Source: Lachnospiraceae bacterium | GTDB lineage: Bacteria; Bacillota; Clostridia; Lachnospirales; Lachnospiraceae | Direction of reading: 5' to 3' | DNA: 54,856 nt | Assembly (NCBI GenBank): GCA_017938315.1 | Contig: JAGBBV010000038.1 | Span: 1 to 54,856 of the forward strand | Part shown: in pieces, positions 14,770-22,972 of the stretch | How positions within the stretch are numbered: position 1 is the first letter of the stretch | Layout: each line of letters starts with the position of its first letter | Translations under genes and position numbers: made by a program | Notes under the pieces: model-generated | What the model was told of the DNA's origin: nothing | The model's database searches: none | What the model saw: only the letters and a program-made list of their open reading frames with translations

Positions 14770-17100
14770 ATGAACATAGAGCAGGTACTTACACAATTAG
14801 ATCAACTTTTTGCAGAGCATAAGATAAATAAAGTAGAAGAATTTTTGCTCACTAAAATAGATGAGGCGGCAAACGAGGGAGACCGGAATGCAGTTATAAC
14901 ATTGATGAATGAAATTATCGGACATTTTAGGGAAACCGGTGAGTTTGAAAAGTCTGTTGAGTACTGTAAACAGGTACTAAAATTAATGCAGAAGATGGGC
15001 ATGGAAGGGACTGTGCCATATGCAACCACATTGCTAAATGTGGCAAATGCCTATCGTGCGGCCGGTCTTTTAAGAGAGTCCATGTCTGCCTATCAGAGAG
15101 TAAAAGGAATCTACGAAGGAAGTATTTCTTATCAGGATTTTAGGTATGCAAGCCTTTATAATAATATGAGTCTGTTGTTTCAGGAAATGGGAGATTTTGA
15201 AAGTGCATGTGATTGTTTGGAGCGTGCACTTGGTATTGTGACTCAGTATAGTGGTGCAAGAATCGAAACAGCGGTAACTTATACGAATCTGGCAGTATCA
15301 CAATTGAAGCTAAACAGATGTGAGGAAGCAATTGCTAATTTGAAACGAGCTTTTTCTTTATTTGAGATGGACGAAGAAAAGGATTACCATTATAGTGGTG
15401 CACTTTCCGCCATGGGAGAAGCGCAGTATCTTACGGGAAATCTGGAAGAGTCAGCAAGGTATTATAAGCTGGCACTTTCGGAGATAGAGAAAAATGTGGG
15501 AAAGAATAAAGCGTATGAAATTACGTTGCAGAATTTAAATGCAGTGACGGAACAGATGAAGCAGACGCCTAGAGGGCGTTCGTTCAGAAATGGGTTAGAG
15601 CTTTGCGAGGCTTTTTATCTGGAATTCGGTGTGCCGATGATCAGGACAAGGTTTCCTATGTATGAATCCCAGATTGCCGTAGGACTTGTAGGAGAAGGCT
15701 CCGATTGCTTTGGTTTTGATGATGAAGTGTCAAGAGATCACGATTTCGGACCGGGATTTTGCATGTGGCTTACAGATCAGGTTTATGATGAAATCGGGGA
15801 AGAGTTACAGCGGGCATATGAAGAACTTCCGTTAACTTATATGGGAATTACCAGAGTGACCACTGCAAAAGCAAAAAAACGTGTAGGGGTCTTTAAAATC
15901 GGTGAATTTTATGAAAATCTCATTGGCCTTAGTGATGCTCCGACCACCCAGAACCAGTGGTTGTTTTTGGATGATTACAGATTGGCAACGGCAACTAACG
16001 GAAAAGTATTCAGGGATGATTTGGGTGAATTTACCAGAATTAGGGAAGGCATTCTTGCTTATTATCCGGAAGAGGTTAGGATTAAGAAGATAGCAAGGGA
16101 AGCTGCACTTATGGCACAGTCCGGACAGTATAATTATTCCAGAATGTACGACCGTGGCGATACAGTTACCGCACAGATTGCGTTGGCTGAATTTATGAAG
16201 CATACCATGATGATGGTATATCTCTTAAACCGCAAATATGCTCCTTTTTATAAATGGATGCATAAGGGTATGGAAAAACTTGCAGTTTTAAAAGAGGTTC
16301 GAGATATTTTGACAGTGCTGGCACAGATGCCGGTGGGAGATGACAGAATTCCGCAGACAATAGAGCTTATTGTGGCCATGATAATTGCCGAAATGAAAAA
16401 GCAGGGGCTTACAAGCGGAGAAGATAACTATCTCGATCATCACACGGATAATATTTTGAAAAGCATTCCGCAGAAGGAAAAAACGGAGGAGTCCTTTAAA
16501 GCTGCATTAATTGATGAATTGGTTTCTTTGGAATGGGAAGCATTTGATAAAGTAGATAATGAAGGTGGCAGGGCAGATTGCCAGGATGACTTTAATACTT
16601 TTTCTATTATGCGCACCAGCCAGTATTACACTTGGACGGAAGAAATGCTAAGAAGTTATATTCATGATTTCCGTATAGCAAATGAAAATGGACATAATCT
16701 GATTGCAGAAAAATATGCCCGTATGATGGAAAGCACAACGCCTCAAAAATATGAACAGTTAAAAGATGCTCTTCCCAAGATTCCCGAACAAAAGAGAGAA
16801 ATTATAGAAGAAATAGTGAATATTCAGGTGATGTGGATGGAAGAATTCGCTGAAAAATATCCAAAAGCGGCAGGTAATGCCAGAAGTATTCATTCCTTTG
16901 AAGATACTCCTTTTAACACGTCCTATGAGACATATTTAAGAGGGGAACTGGGAACTTACTCAGATGAAACATTAGATTTGTATGGCAGATTTATTGCAGG
17001 GCTATGTAGAGATGAGAAGAACCTTGCAGAAATGATTATGAGAAATACGGCATTGCTATATGGATACGGCTCACTTGATGAATTAGAAAATAAGCTATAA
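14770..17100 (+). CDS. TPR - DUF4037 (nucleotidyltransferase-like) - DUF4125 protein
   Basis: A 776-residue three-part cytosolic protein. Residues 1-270 are tetratricopeptide-like repeats (for example TTLLNVANAYRAAGLLRESM), a protein-binding scaffold. Residues about 280-530 match DUF4037 and show a nucleotidyltransferase signature: G310-S311, then D323-H-D325 after 11 residues, which fits the hG[GS]-x9-13-DhD pattern. Residues about 540-776 match DUF4125 (SLEWEAFDKV, the FSIMRTSQ region, HSFEDTPF). The biochemical role is not established. It shares an operon with the upstream patatin-like lipase; AAGGAGG precedes ATG 14770. Whether the domain is active or a pseudo-enzyme needs assay. Confidence 0.8.
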   Translation: MNIEQVLTQLDQLFAEHKINKVEEFLLTKIDEAANEGDRNAVITLMNEIIGHFRETGEFEKSVEYCKQVLKLMQKMGMEGTVPYATTLLNVANAYRAAGLLRESMSAYQRVKGIYEGSISYQDFRYASLYNNMSLLFQEMGDFESACDCLERALGIVTQYSGARIETAVTYTNLAVSQLKLNRCEEAIANLKRAFSLFEMDEEKDYHYSGALSAMGEAQYLTGNLEESARYYKLALSEIEKNVGKNKAYEITLQNLNAVTEQMKQTPRGRSFRNGLELCEAFYLEFGVPMIRTRFPMYESQIAVGLVGEGSDCFGFDDEVSRDHDFGPGFCMWLTDQVYDEIGEELQRAYEELPLTYMGITRVTTAKAKKRVGVFKIGEFYENLIGLSDAPTTQNQWLFLDDYRLATATNGKVFRDDLGEFTRIREGILAYYPEEVRIKKIAREAALMAQSGQYNYSRMYDRGDTVTAQIALAEFMKHTMMMVYLLNRKYAPFYKWMHKGMEKLAVLKEVRDILTVLAQMPVGDDRIPQTIELIVAMIIAEMKKQGLTSGEDNYLDHHTDNILKSIPQKEKTEESFKAALIDELVSLEWEAFDKVDNEGGRADCQDDFNTFSIMRTSQYYTWTEEMLRSYIHDFRIANENGHNLIAEKYARMMESTTPQKYEQLKDALPKIPEQKREIIEEIVNIQVMWMEEFAEKYPKAAGNARSIHSFEDTPFNTSYETYLRGELGTYSDETLDLYGRFIAGLCRDEKNLAEMIMRNTALLYGYGSLDELENKL

Positions 17101-17143
17101 AAAAAGGAGAATGAATTGTAGAAATTCATTCTCTGCTTTTTGA
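17099..17143. terminator. bidirectional intrinsic terminator
   Basis: GAGAATGAATT (17107-17117) pairs perfectly with AATTCATTCTC (17123-17133). A T-rich tail lies on the plus side, and an A-run at 17099-17105 serves as the T-run for the minus strand. It separates the converging TPR gene and amidase gene. Confidence 0.88.
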
Positions 17144-17148
17144 TATCA

Positions 17149-17673
17149 TTATATGGAAGAAAGAATACCGTCGGCAATTGCCTGTGCAATTTCGTAAAAA
17201 CGGTTATCAAACCAGATGTTATCCCGGTCTGTGTTAATAAAGCCGACCTCTACTAAAACGGCAGGCATATTGGTGCGACGAAGAACAGCAAGATTGGTGC
17301 GCTCATTAACCCCTTGATTGGCAAAGCCCAATGATTCCAGGTTCCGGTTGATATTTTGAGCAATATTTCCGGCAGTGCTGTTCCTATTATAAACAAGGGA
17401 TTCGATACCGGTATATTGGTTATCATATGGACTGGAGTTGCGGTGAATAGATATAAAATAGTCTGCATCTGCAGTGTTGGCTTCGCTTGCTTTTTGGGAA
17501 GGTGTTTCATAGATGTCATTTGTTCTGGTATAAATGACATTGACACCGCTATTTTCAAGAATATTTCCCACGGCAAGTGCAAGGTTTAAGGTGTCATCCT
17601 TTTCCTTGCGGCCTAAGTATGTGGCACCAAAATCAGAGCCGCCGTGTCCGGCATCTATTACAACTGTTGGCAT
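17149..17673 (-). CDS. N-acetylmuramoyl-L-alanine amidase (Amidase_3)
   Basis: A 174-residue single-domain zinc amidase that cuts the bond between MurNAc and the peptide stem of peptidoglycan. Zinc ligands are H10 (DAGHGG), E24 and H77 (SIHRNSS), and the catalytic Glu is E142 (LVEVGF). There is no signal peptide or wall-binding repeat, so either export is by an unusual route or it acts on imported or released wall fragments; many Clostridia carry such short forms. The minus-strand AGG site lies five bases before the ATG at 17673. It is transcribed alone, divergent from the MATE gene. Confidence 0.88.
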   Translation of the reverse strand: MPTVVIDAGHGGSDFGATYLGRKEKDDTLNLALAVGNILENSGVNVIYTRTNDIYETPSQKASEANTADADYFISIHRNSSPYDNQYTGIESLVYNRNSTAGNIAQNINRNLESLGFANQGVNERTNLAVLRRTNMPAVLVEVGFINTDRDNIWFDNRFYEIAQAIADGILSSI

Positions 17674-17701
17674 ATAAACCTCATAATAATTGATTGACTT
17701 A

Positions 17702-17710
17702 TGATATAAT
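17702..17710 (+). promoter_or_regulatory. extended -10 promoter for MATE/aroA
   Basis: TGATATAAT at 17702-17710 is an extended -10 element (TG, one base, then a perfect TATAAT). The -35 region 17 bases upstream is poor. It lies 50 bases before the MATE start. Confidence 0.5.
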
Positions 17711-17760
17711 ATGTAGTAAAAGATAAATAGTTACCAGATAGAATATACAAGGAGTGCACA

Positions 17761-19137
17761 ATGACCACTTTAGTGAAAGAAAAAAAGACATACGAAATTG
17801 ATATGTGCAATGGTCCGCTTTTTAAGAAATTGCTTCTATTTATATTGCCGCTTATGCTTTCAGGTATTTTACAACTTATGTTTAATGCGGCAGACGTAAT
17901 TGTGGTGGGAAGATTCGCAGGAAGCACAGCACTCGCAGCAGTAGGTTCCACGACATCACTGACTAATTTGCTGATCAACCTATTTACAGGAATGTCCGTG
18001 GGAGTAAATGTTCTTGCAGCAAGATACTATGGTGCAAAGCAGGATAAAGAAATGAGCGAGACAGTACATACAGCCATTGTAATCAGTGTAATAGGTGGTG
18101 TTATTTTGACAATAATTGGTGTTGTGCTGGCAAGACCGCTGCTTACACTTATGGATACACCGGAAGATGTCATCAGTCATTCAGTTACCTACATGAGAAT
18201 TTATTTTCTTGGCATGCCTGTTATGCTGCTATACAATTTTGGCGGAGCAGTGCTACGTGCAATTGGTGATACCAGAAGACCACTTTTTTATCTTCTGTTT
18301 GCCGGTGTAATCAATGTAGTTTTAAATCTTTGGTTCGTAATCGGGTTTCATATGGGAGTGGCAGGTGTTGCCTATGCAACCATTATTTCTCAGATAGTAT
18401 CTGCAGTGCTGACAATCAGATGCTTAGTGAAAAGTGAAGGGAGTTTTAAACTTCAGTTTCATAAATTAAAAATCAGCTGGGATAAGTTTGGACGTATTGC
18501 GAGAATCGGTTTGCCGGCAGGATTACAAGGTTCACTTTTCTCTATTTCCAATGTATTGATTCAGTCTTCTGTGAACTCCTTTGGATCTATTGCTATGGCA
18601 GGAAACACTGCAGCTACCAATATTGAATGCTTTGTGTTCGCTGCTATGAATGCAGTACACCAGGCAGCAATCAGTTTTACCGGACAAAATCTTGGAGCAA
18701 GAAAATTGGACAGGATCAGCAAGATATTAATAGAATGTTTGATTTTAGTTGCCCTTATCGGTATTATTATGGGAAATGCTTTTGTAATTTTCGGAGAGCC
18801 CCTTCTTAGCTTGTATTCTTCAGATGCAGAAGTAATAGCATACGGTATGAGAAGGATACTAATCATTTGTACAACATATTGCTTATGCGGTATTATGGAT
18901 GTTATTGTGGGTAGTATCAGAGGATTGGGGTATGCAATAACACCAATGATTGTTTCATTACTTGGTGTTTGTGCATTCCGCGTGGTATGGATTTTTACTG
19001 TGTTTCAGTGGGAAAGATCCTTGGAAACATTATATATTTCCTATCCTGTATCATGGTTTATGACAGCGGTAGTGCATTTAATTTGTTTCATTATTGTACG
19101 TAAACGTTTGGCTAAGCGGCTGGGAGAATCAGTGTAA
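17761..19137 (+). CDS. MATE family multidrug/Na+ antiporter
   Basis: A 458-residue integral membrane protein with twelve predicted helices in two similar halves. Typical MATE segments are present: the first-helix LPLMLSGILQLMFNAADV with VGRFAGS, a mid-protein FGGAVLRAIGDTRRP loop, and IRGLGYA in the second half. It would export a cationic or xenobiotic compound using an ion gradient; the substrate is unknown. AAGGAG precedes ATG 17761. aroA begins 21 bases after its stop, so both are probably on one transcript. A second, only distantly similar MATE gene lies at 30351-31709. Confidence 0.92.
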   Translation: MTTLVKEKKTYEIDMCNGPLFKKLLLFILPLMLSGILQLMFNAADVIVVGRFAGSTALAAVGSTTSLTNLLINLFTGMSVGVNVLAARYYGAKQDKEMSETVHTAIVISVIGGVILTIIGVVLARPLLTLMDTPEDVISHSVTYMRIYFLGMPVMLLYNFGGAVLRAIGDTRRPLFYLLFAGVINVVLNLWFVIGFHMGVAGVAYATIISQIVSAVLTIRCLVKSEGSFKLQFHKLKISWDKFGRIARIGLPAGLQGSLFSISNVLIQSSVNSFGSIAMAGNTAATNIECFVFAAMNAVHQAAISFTGQNLGARKLDRISKILIECLILVALIGIIMGNAFVIFGEPLLSLYSSDAEVIAYGMRRILIICTTYCLCGIMDVIVGSIRGLGYAITPMIVSLLGVCAFRVVWIFTVFQWERSLETLYISYPVSWFMTAVVHLICFIIVRKRLAKRLGESV

Positions 19138-19158
19138 GACGAATGGAGAATTAATAAA

Positions 19159-20472
19159 GTGGAGAAATATTACGTAAAAAAAGTTGAAAATATAAATGAA
19201 ATTGCAGTAGAAGTGCCGGGGTCTAAAAGTATTACCAATAGGGCACTTTTGCTTGCTGCATTATCAAACCAACGATGTCTTTTAAAAGGCGTTTTGTTCA
19301 GTGATGATTCCAGGGCGTTTTTGGATAGTTTGCAAAGACTGGGATTTGAAGTAATAATCAAGGAAGAAGAAAAAGAAGTGACAATACAGGGAATGGGTGG
19401 AAACATTCCCAATCGAAAGGCGTATGTCAATGTCAGAAGTGCCGGTACAGCAGCGAGGTTTCTGACGGTGATGCTGGCTTTGGCAGGCGGTGAGTATGAG
19501 ATGGATGCATCAGCACAAATGTGTAAGCGTCCTATGGAACCGTTGCTTAGCATTTTGCAAGGTGCAGGAGTGGAGATTACCTATAAAGGTGAAAAGGGGC
19601 ATTTTCCCTTTGTAATGAAATCTGGTAAGCCGGACATGAAAGAAGTGACAATTGATACTAAAATCAGCAGTCAGTTTGCAAGTGCCCTGCTTATGTCCGG
19701 TGTGCTCATGGAAGACGGCCTTAAAGTGCACATGGAAGGAGATAGGACAGAAGGCTCCTACATCAAGATGACACTTGCAATGATGGAACAGTTTGGGATA
19801 TCCGTGGAAAGAGAAGGAAATAGTGTGCTTGTACCGAACAATAAAGTATTCGGGGTGGAAAAATATCAAATAGAGCCGGATGTATCCGGTGCATGTTATT
19901 TTTATGCCATGGCACCTTTATTGAAAACAGATGTTATTGTAAAGAATGTACATAGATGTTCGCTGCAGGGAGATATTAAGTTTATAAGTCTTATGGAAGA
20001 CATGGGATGTGAGATTGATGATAGAGAGGAAGGCCTGTGGGTGAGTGGGAAGATGCTTGATGATTATCCGGGACTGGATGTTTCCATGAAGGACTTTTCG
20101 GATCAGACCATGACTATGGCAGCAATCGCACCCTTTGCAAGCAGTGAAACCGTAATCAGGAATATAGGACATATCCGCTTTCAGGAATCGGATCGGATTC
20201 ATGCGATTGTAACGGAACTTGAACGAATGGGAGTAGGGTGTGAGGAAGTGCCGGGAGTGGATGGTATCTGTATCAAACCGGTACAAACAGAAGCGGTAAA
20301 GAAGACAGAGACAGAGACTTATGAGGATCATCGCATGGCGATGGCATTTACGCTGATCGGTTTAAAAACCGGTATGATTACCATTAAAAACCCCATGTGT
20401 TGCAGGAAGACATTTGAAAATTATTTTGAAATCATAGATAAAATTGCAAACGAAAACAACATATGTAATTAA
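19159..20472 (+). CDS. aroA: 3-phosphoshikimate 1-carboxyvinyltransferase (EPSP synthase)
   Basis: A 437-residue EPSP synthase, sixth step of the shikimate pathway: it joins shikimate-3-phosphate and phosphoenolpyruvate. Seen motifs are PGSKSITNRALLLAAL (Lys and Arg that bind phosphate), RSAGTAARF, KRPMEPLL, SSQFASALLMSG, RFQESDR and EDHRMAMAF near the C terminus. Length is normal for the family. GTG 19159 is preceded by GGAG 11 bases upstream. No other shikimate genes are in the window. Its pairing with a MATE exporter is unlikely to be functional. Confidence 0.95.
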   Translation: MEKYYVKKVENINEIAVEVPGSKSITNRALLLAALSNQRCLLKGVLFSDDSRAFLDSLQRLGFEVIIKEEEKEVTIQGMGGNIPNRKAYVNVRSAGTAARFLTVMLALAGGEYEMDASAQMCKRPMEPLLSILQGAGVEITYKGEKGHFPFVMKSGKPDMKEVTIDTKISSQFASALLMSGVLMEDGLKVHMEGDRTEGSYIKMTLAMMEQFGISVEREGNSVLVPNNKVFGVEKYQIEPDVSGACYFYAMAPLLKTDVIVKNVHRCSLQGDIKFISLMEDMGCEIDDREEGLWVSGKMLDDYPGLDVSMKDFSDQTMTMAAIAPFASSETVIRNIGHIRFQESDRIHAIVTELERMGVGCEEVPGVDGICIKPVQTEAVKKTETETYEDHRMAMAFTLIGLKTGMITIKNPMCCRKTFENYFEIIDKIANENNICN

Positions 20473-20594
20473 ATGAAAAAACGTGATGAATAAAGGCGAA
20501 ATGTGGCAAAAATTAAATTTAAATATAATAAACACACATGCAAAACCTTGAAAATTAAGGACTTGCAGCAATTTTGTTTTAACTAAGAGGGTTT

Positions 20595-21902
20595 ATGGAA
20601 AGAGAATGGGTAAATGAGGGAAAATTAGAAAGAGTCATATTGGTGGGAGTAGAAACTTCGGACAACCATGAAGATGAGACTGATTTTGAAAGATCAATGG
20701 AAGAATTGGAGAATCTTGCAAAGGCGTGCTTCATGGAAACGATAGCAGTTGTTACGCAAAAGATGGAATTTATCAATAAAGGGCTTTATATAGGGACCGG
20801 CAAAGTGGCTGAGGTAAGAGAACTGGCCGAGAAACTGGAGGCAGACCTTATTATCTTTGACAATTCCCTAACACCATCGCAGCTTAGAAATTTACAATCC
20901 GAATTGGGGAAACCGGTTATGGACAGAACCAATTTAATCTTGGATATTTTCGAAAGCCGGGCAAAAACAAGAGAGGCAAAGCTTCAGGTCGAAACAGCCA
21001 GGCTGCAATATTTGTTACCCAGACTGGTAGGGATGCATGAAGCCTTAACCAGACAGGGCGGTACCAGCGGCAGTATGAGTAGCCGTGGAGCAGGTGAAAA
21101 GAAACTGGAACTTGACAGAAGAAGAATTGAACATCGCCTTTCAGAACTTAGAAAGGAATTGGATGAAGTTTCTGACGAGCGGATGATTCAAAGAAAAAAA
21201 CGACAAAGTGCCAGAATTCCGCTCGTTGCACTGGTGGGTTACACCAATGCCGGAAAATCTACCATTATGAATGCCATGGTAGATAAATATGTGAAAGATG
21301 ATGATAAAAAAGTTCTTGAGAAAGATATGCTGTTTGCTACTCTTGATACTACCGTGAGACGGATAAATACCGGAAATAACAAAGATTTTTTGCTTTCGGA
21401 TACAGTCGGTTTTATACACAAATTACCCCATAGCTTGGTTAAAGCATTTAGGTCTACATTAGAAGAGGTTCAAAATGCAGATTTACTTTTGCAGGTAGTG
21501 GATTATTCCGATCCTTTTTATCGGGAACAGATGAAAACAACAAAGGAAACATTAACAGAACTTGACGCAGGAGATATTCCGCTTCTTACAGTTTATAATA
21601 AAGTAGATAAGACAGGCGGAGAAATTTTTTATCCCAAAGTAGTCGGAGAAGATAAAATATATCTTTCGGCAAAGGATGAGATATCCCTTGATGCTTTGGT
21701 AGAGTTTATTTTGAATAAGATATATGCCGATTATGTGGAAGAAACCTTCCTTATTCCATATGCAAAGGGGAATTTAGTGTCGTATTTTAGAGAAAATGCA
21801 CATTTAATAAGTCAGGAATATGAGGAAAATGGTACTAAGTTAACCGTTAAGTGTCATAAAGCTGATAAAAATAAGTATGCAGATTACTTATATAAGAAGT
21901 AG
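20595..21902 (+). CDS. hflX: GTPase HflX
   Basis: A 435-residue ribosome-associated GTPase. The N-terminal nucleotide-binding-like domain is followed by the HflX linker (TRQGGTSGSMSSRGAGEKKLE) and an Obg-type G domain: G1 GYTNAGKST, G3 DTVGF, G4 NKVD, G5 SAKD. HflX splits stalled 70S ribosomes, notably after heat or antibiotic stress. TAAGAGGG precedes ATG 20595. The 122 bases upstream hold a good -10 box TATAAT at 20524-20529 but no good -35 box. The pseudouridine synthase follows after 26 bases. Confidence 0.94.
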   Translation: MEREWVNEGKLERVILVGVETSDNHEDETDFERSMEELENLAKACFMETIAVVTQKMEFINKGLYIGTGKVAEVRELAEKLEADLIIFDNSLTPSQLRNLQSELGKPVMDRTNLILDIFESRAKTREAKLQVETARLQYLLPRLVGMHEALTRQGGTSGSMSSRGAGEKKLELDRRRIEHRLSELRKELDEVSDERMIQRKKRQSARIPLVALVGYTNAGKSTIMNAMVDKYVKDDDKKVLEKDMLFATLDTTVRRINTGNNKDFLLSDTVGFIHKLPHSLVKAFRSTLEEVQNADLLLQVVDYSDPFYREQMKTTKETLTELDAGDIPLLTVYNKVDKTGGEIFYPKVVGEDKIYLSAKDEISLDALVEFILNKIYADYVEETFLIPYAKGNLVSYFRENAHLISQEYEENGTKLTVKCHKADKNKYADYLYKK

Positions 21903-21928
21903 TTGCTTTCATAGACAGAGGAAACTGT

Positions 21929-22672
21929 ATGGATTTTACAAAAAAAGAGCGTTTAAATAAATATTTGGCTTCCTGTGGTATTTGTTCCAGAAGAGATGCA
22001 GACCGCCTTATTGCAGAGGGACGGGTAACGGTTAATGGTAAGATCGCAGATATGGGGATGCAGGTGAGTGGATGTGAACGAATTCTGGTAAATGGAAAGC
22101 CTATACATGGAAAAAATGAGAAAGTTGTACTTGCATATTATAAACCCATCGGTGTGACATGTACGGAAAGAGATAAGTTTGCAGATAAAAAGGTTACCGA
22201 GATGGTAAAATTTCCTGTAAGGGTAACTTATGCAGGCAGATTGGATAAGGATTCGGAAGGATTGCTGCTTCTTAGTAATGATGGGGATTTGATTCATGCA
22301 ATGATGCAGGGAAGTGCCGGGCATGAAAAAGAGTATGTTGTAAAAATGAATAAGGAAATTACGGATGAGTTCCTTAGAACAATGGCAGAAGGGGTTTATC
22401 TTCGGGAATTAAAGATAAAAACAAAGCCTTGTGAGATTGAAAAAGTAGGTAAATATACATTCAGAATTGTACTGACTCAAGGGGTCAACAGGCAAATTAG
22501 GAGAATGGTACTAGAACTTGGGGCGAAAGTAACTGCCTTGAAACGTATAAGAGTAGTGAATGTAGAACTTGCAAATTTAAAACAGGGTCATTATCGTCAA
22601 ATTACGGGAAAAGAATTACAGGTGTTATATAATTCCTGCGGGTTACGATACCATGAAGAGGATGGAAATTGA
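21929..22672 (+). CDS. RsuA/RluF-family pseudouridine synthase
   Basis: A 247-residue RNA pseudouridine synthase. An N-terminal S4 RNA-binding domain (residues 5-60: LNKYLASCGICSRRDADRLI) precedes the catalytic domain with D106 in GRLDKDSEGLLLL and the C-terminal motif QGVNRQIRRM. The family members RsuA, RluB, RluE and RluF modify single uridines in rRNA; the YYKPIGVTCT stretch and overall length fit RluF-like proteins best, but the target is not certain. It likely shares the hflX transcript. A weak hairpin (22682-22697) follows its stop. Confidence 0.88.
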   Translation: MDFTKKERLNKYLASCGICSRRDADRLIAEGRVTVNGKIADMGMQVSGCERILVNGKPIHGKNEKVVLAYYKPIGVTCTERDKFADKKVTEMVKFPVRVTYAGRLDKDSEGLLLLSNDGDLIHAMMQGSAGHEKEYVVKMNKEITDEFLRTMAEGVYLRELKIKTKPCEIEKVGKYTFRIVLTQGVNRQIRRMVLELGAKVTALKRIRVVNVELANLKQGHYRQITGKELQVLYNSCGLRYHEEDGN

Positions 22673-22972
22673 AGTGAGTGGCCACAATATCTTGTGGTTT
22701 ACCATAATTCAAAAAGCGATATTATGTAAAGCAGGCAAAGTGCTATAAAAATCAAGGAGTTTGCAAGTTGTTTGAATGAATTGGGTCAAAAATGGTACTT
22801 TAAGACTAGCAAAAATAGGAATAACACCTTGTTTGAAAAGCAAAAATGCAAGAAAAAATAAAAAACGTGAAAGAAAACTTGCAAAAATAGGCGTTATTTA
22901 TTAGATTAAATAACAGTATTTTTTAATAAACATGTATCAAAAGTACCGTGTGATATTAGGAGTGTGTTTATA
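22673..22972 (+). other. 300-base non-coding stretch upstream of ligA
   Basis: I see no gene here. It contains a short hairpin CCACAA-TATC-TTGTGG (22682-22697) with only three T residues after it, two copies of GCAAAAATAGG (22809-22819 and 22881-22891), and a better terminator-like hairpin GTTATTTA-N6-TAAATAAC (22893-22914) followed by six T residues. The stretch is A-rich. It may be the trailer of the pseudouridine synthase gene or a leader for ligA. Confidence 0.6.
22893..22924 (+). terminator. probable intrinsic terminator upstream of ligA
   Basis: The perfect eight-base stem GTTATTTA (22893-22900) / TAAATAAC (22907-22914) is AT-rich but is followed by AGTA and six T residues. It would stop transcripts arriving from the hflX side, 49 bases before the ligA start. 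Confidence 0.55.

Noticed and set aside
13900-17100. A definite CBASS defence call for the patatin/nucleotidyltransferase-like pair
   Set aside because: The nucleotidyltransferase-like domain is DUF4037, not a recognised CD-NTase, and the genes have no defence-island context, so it is kept only as a hypothesis.
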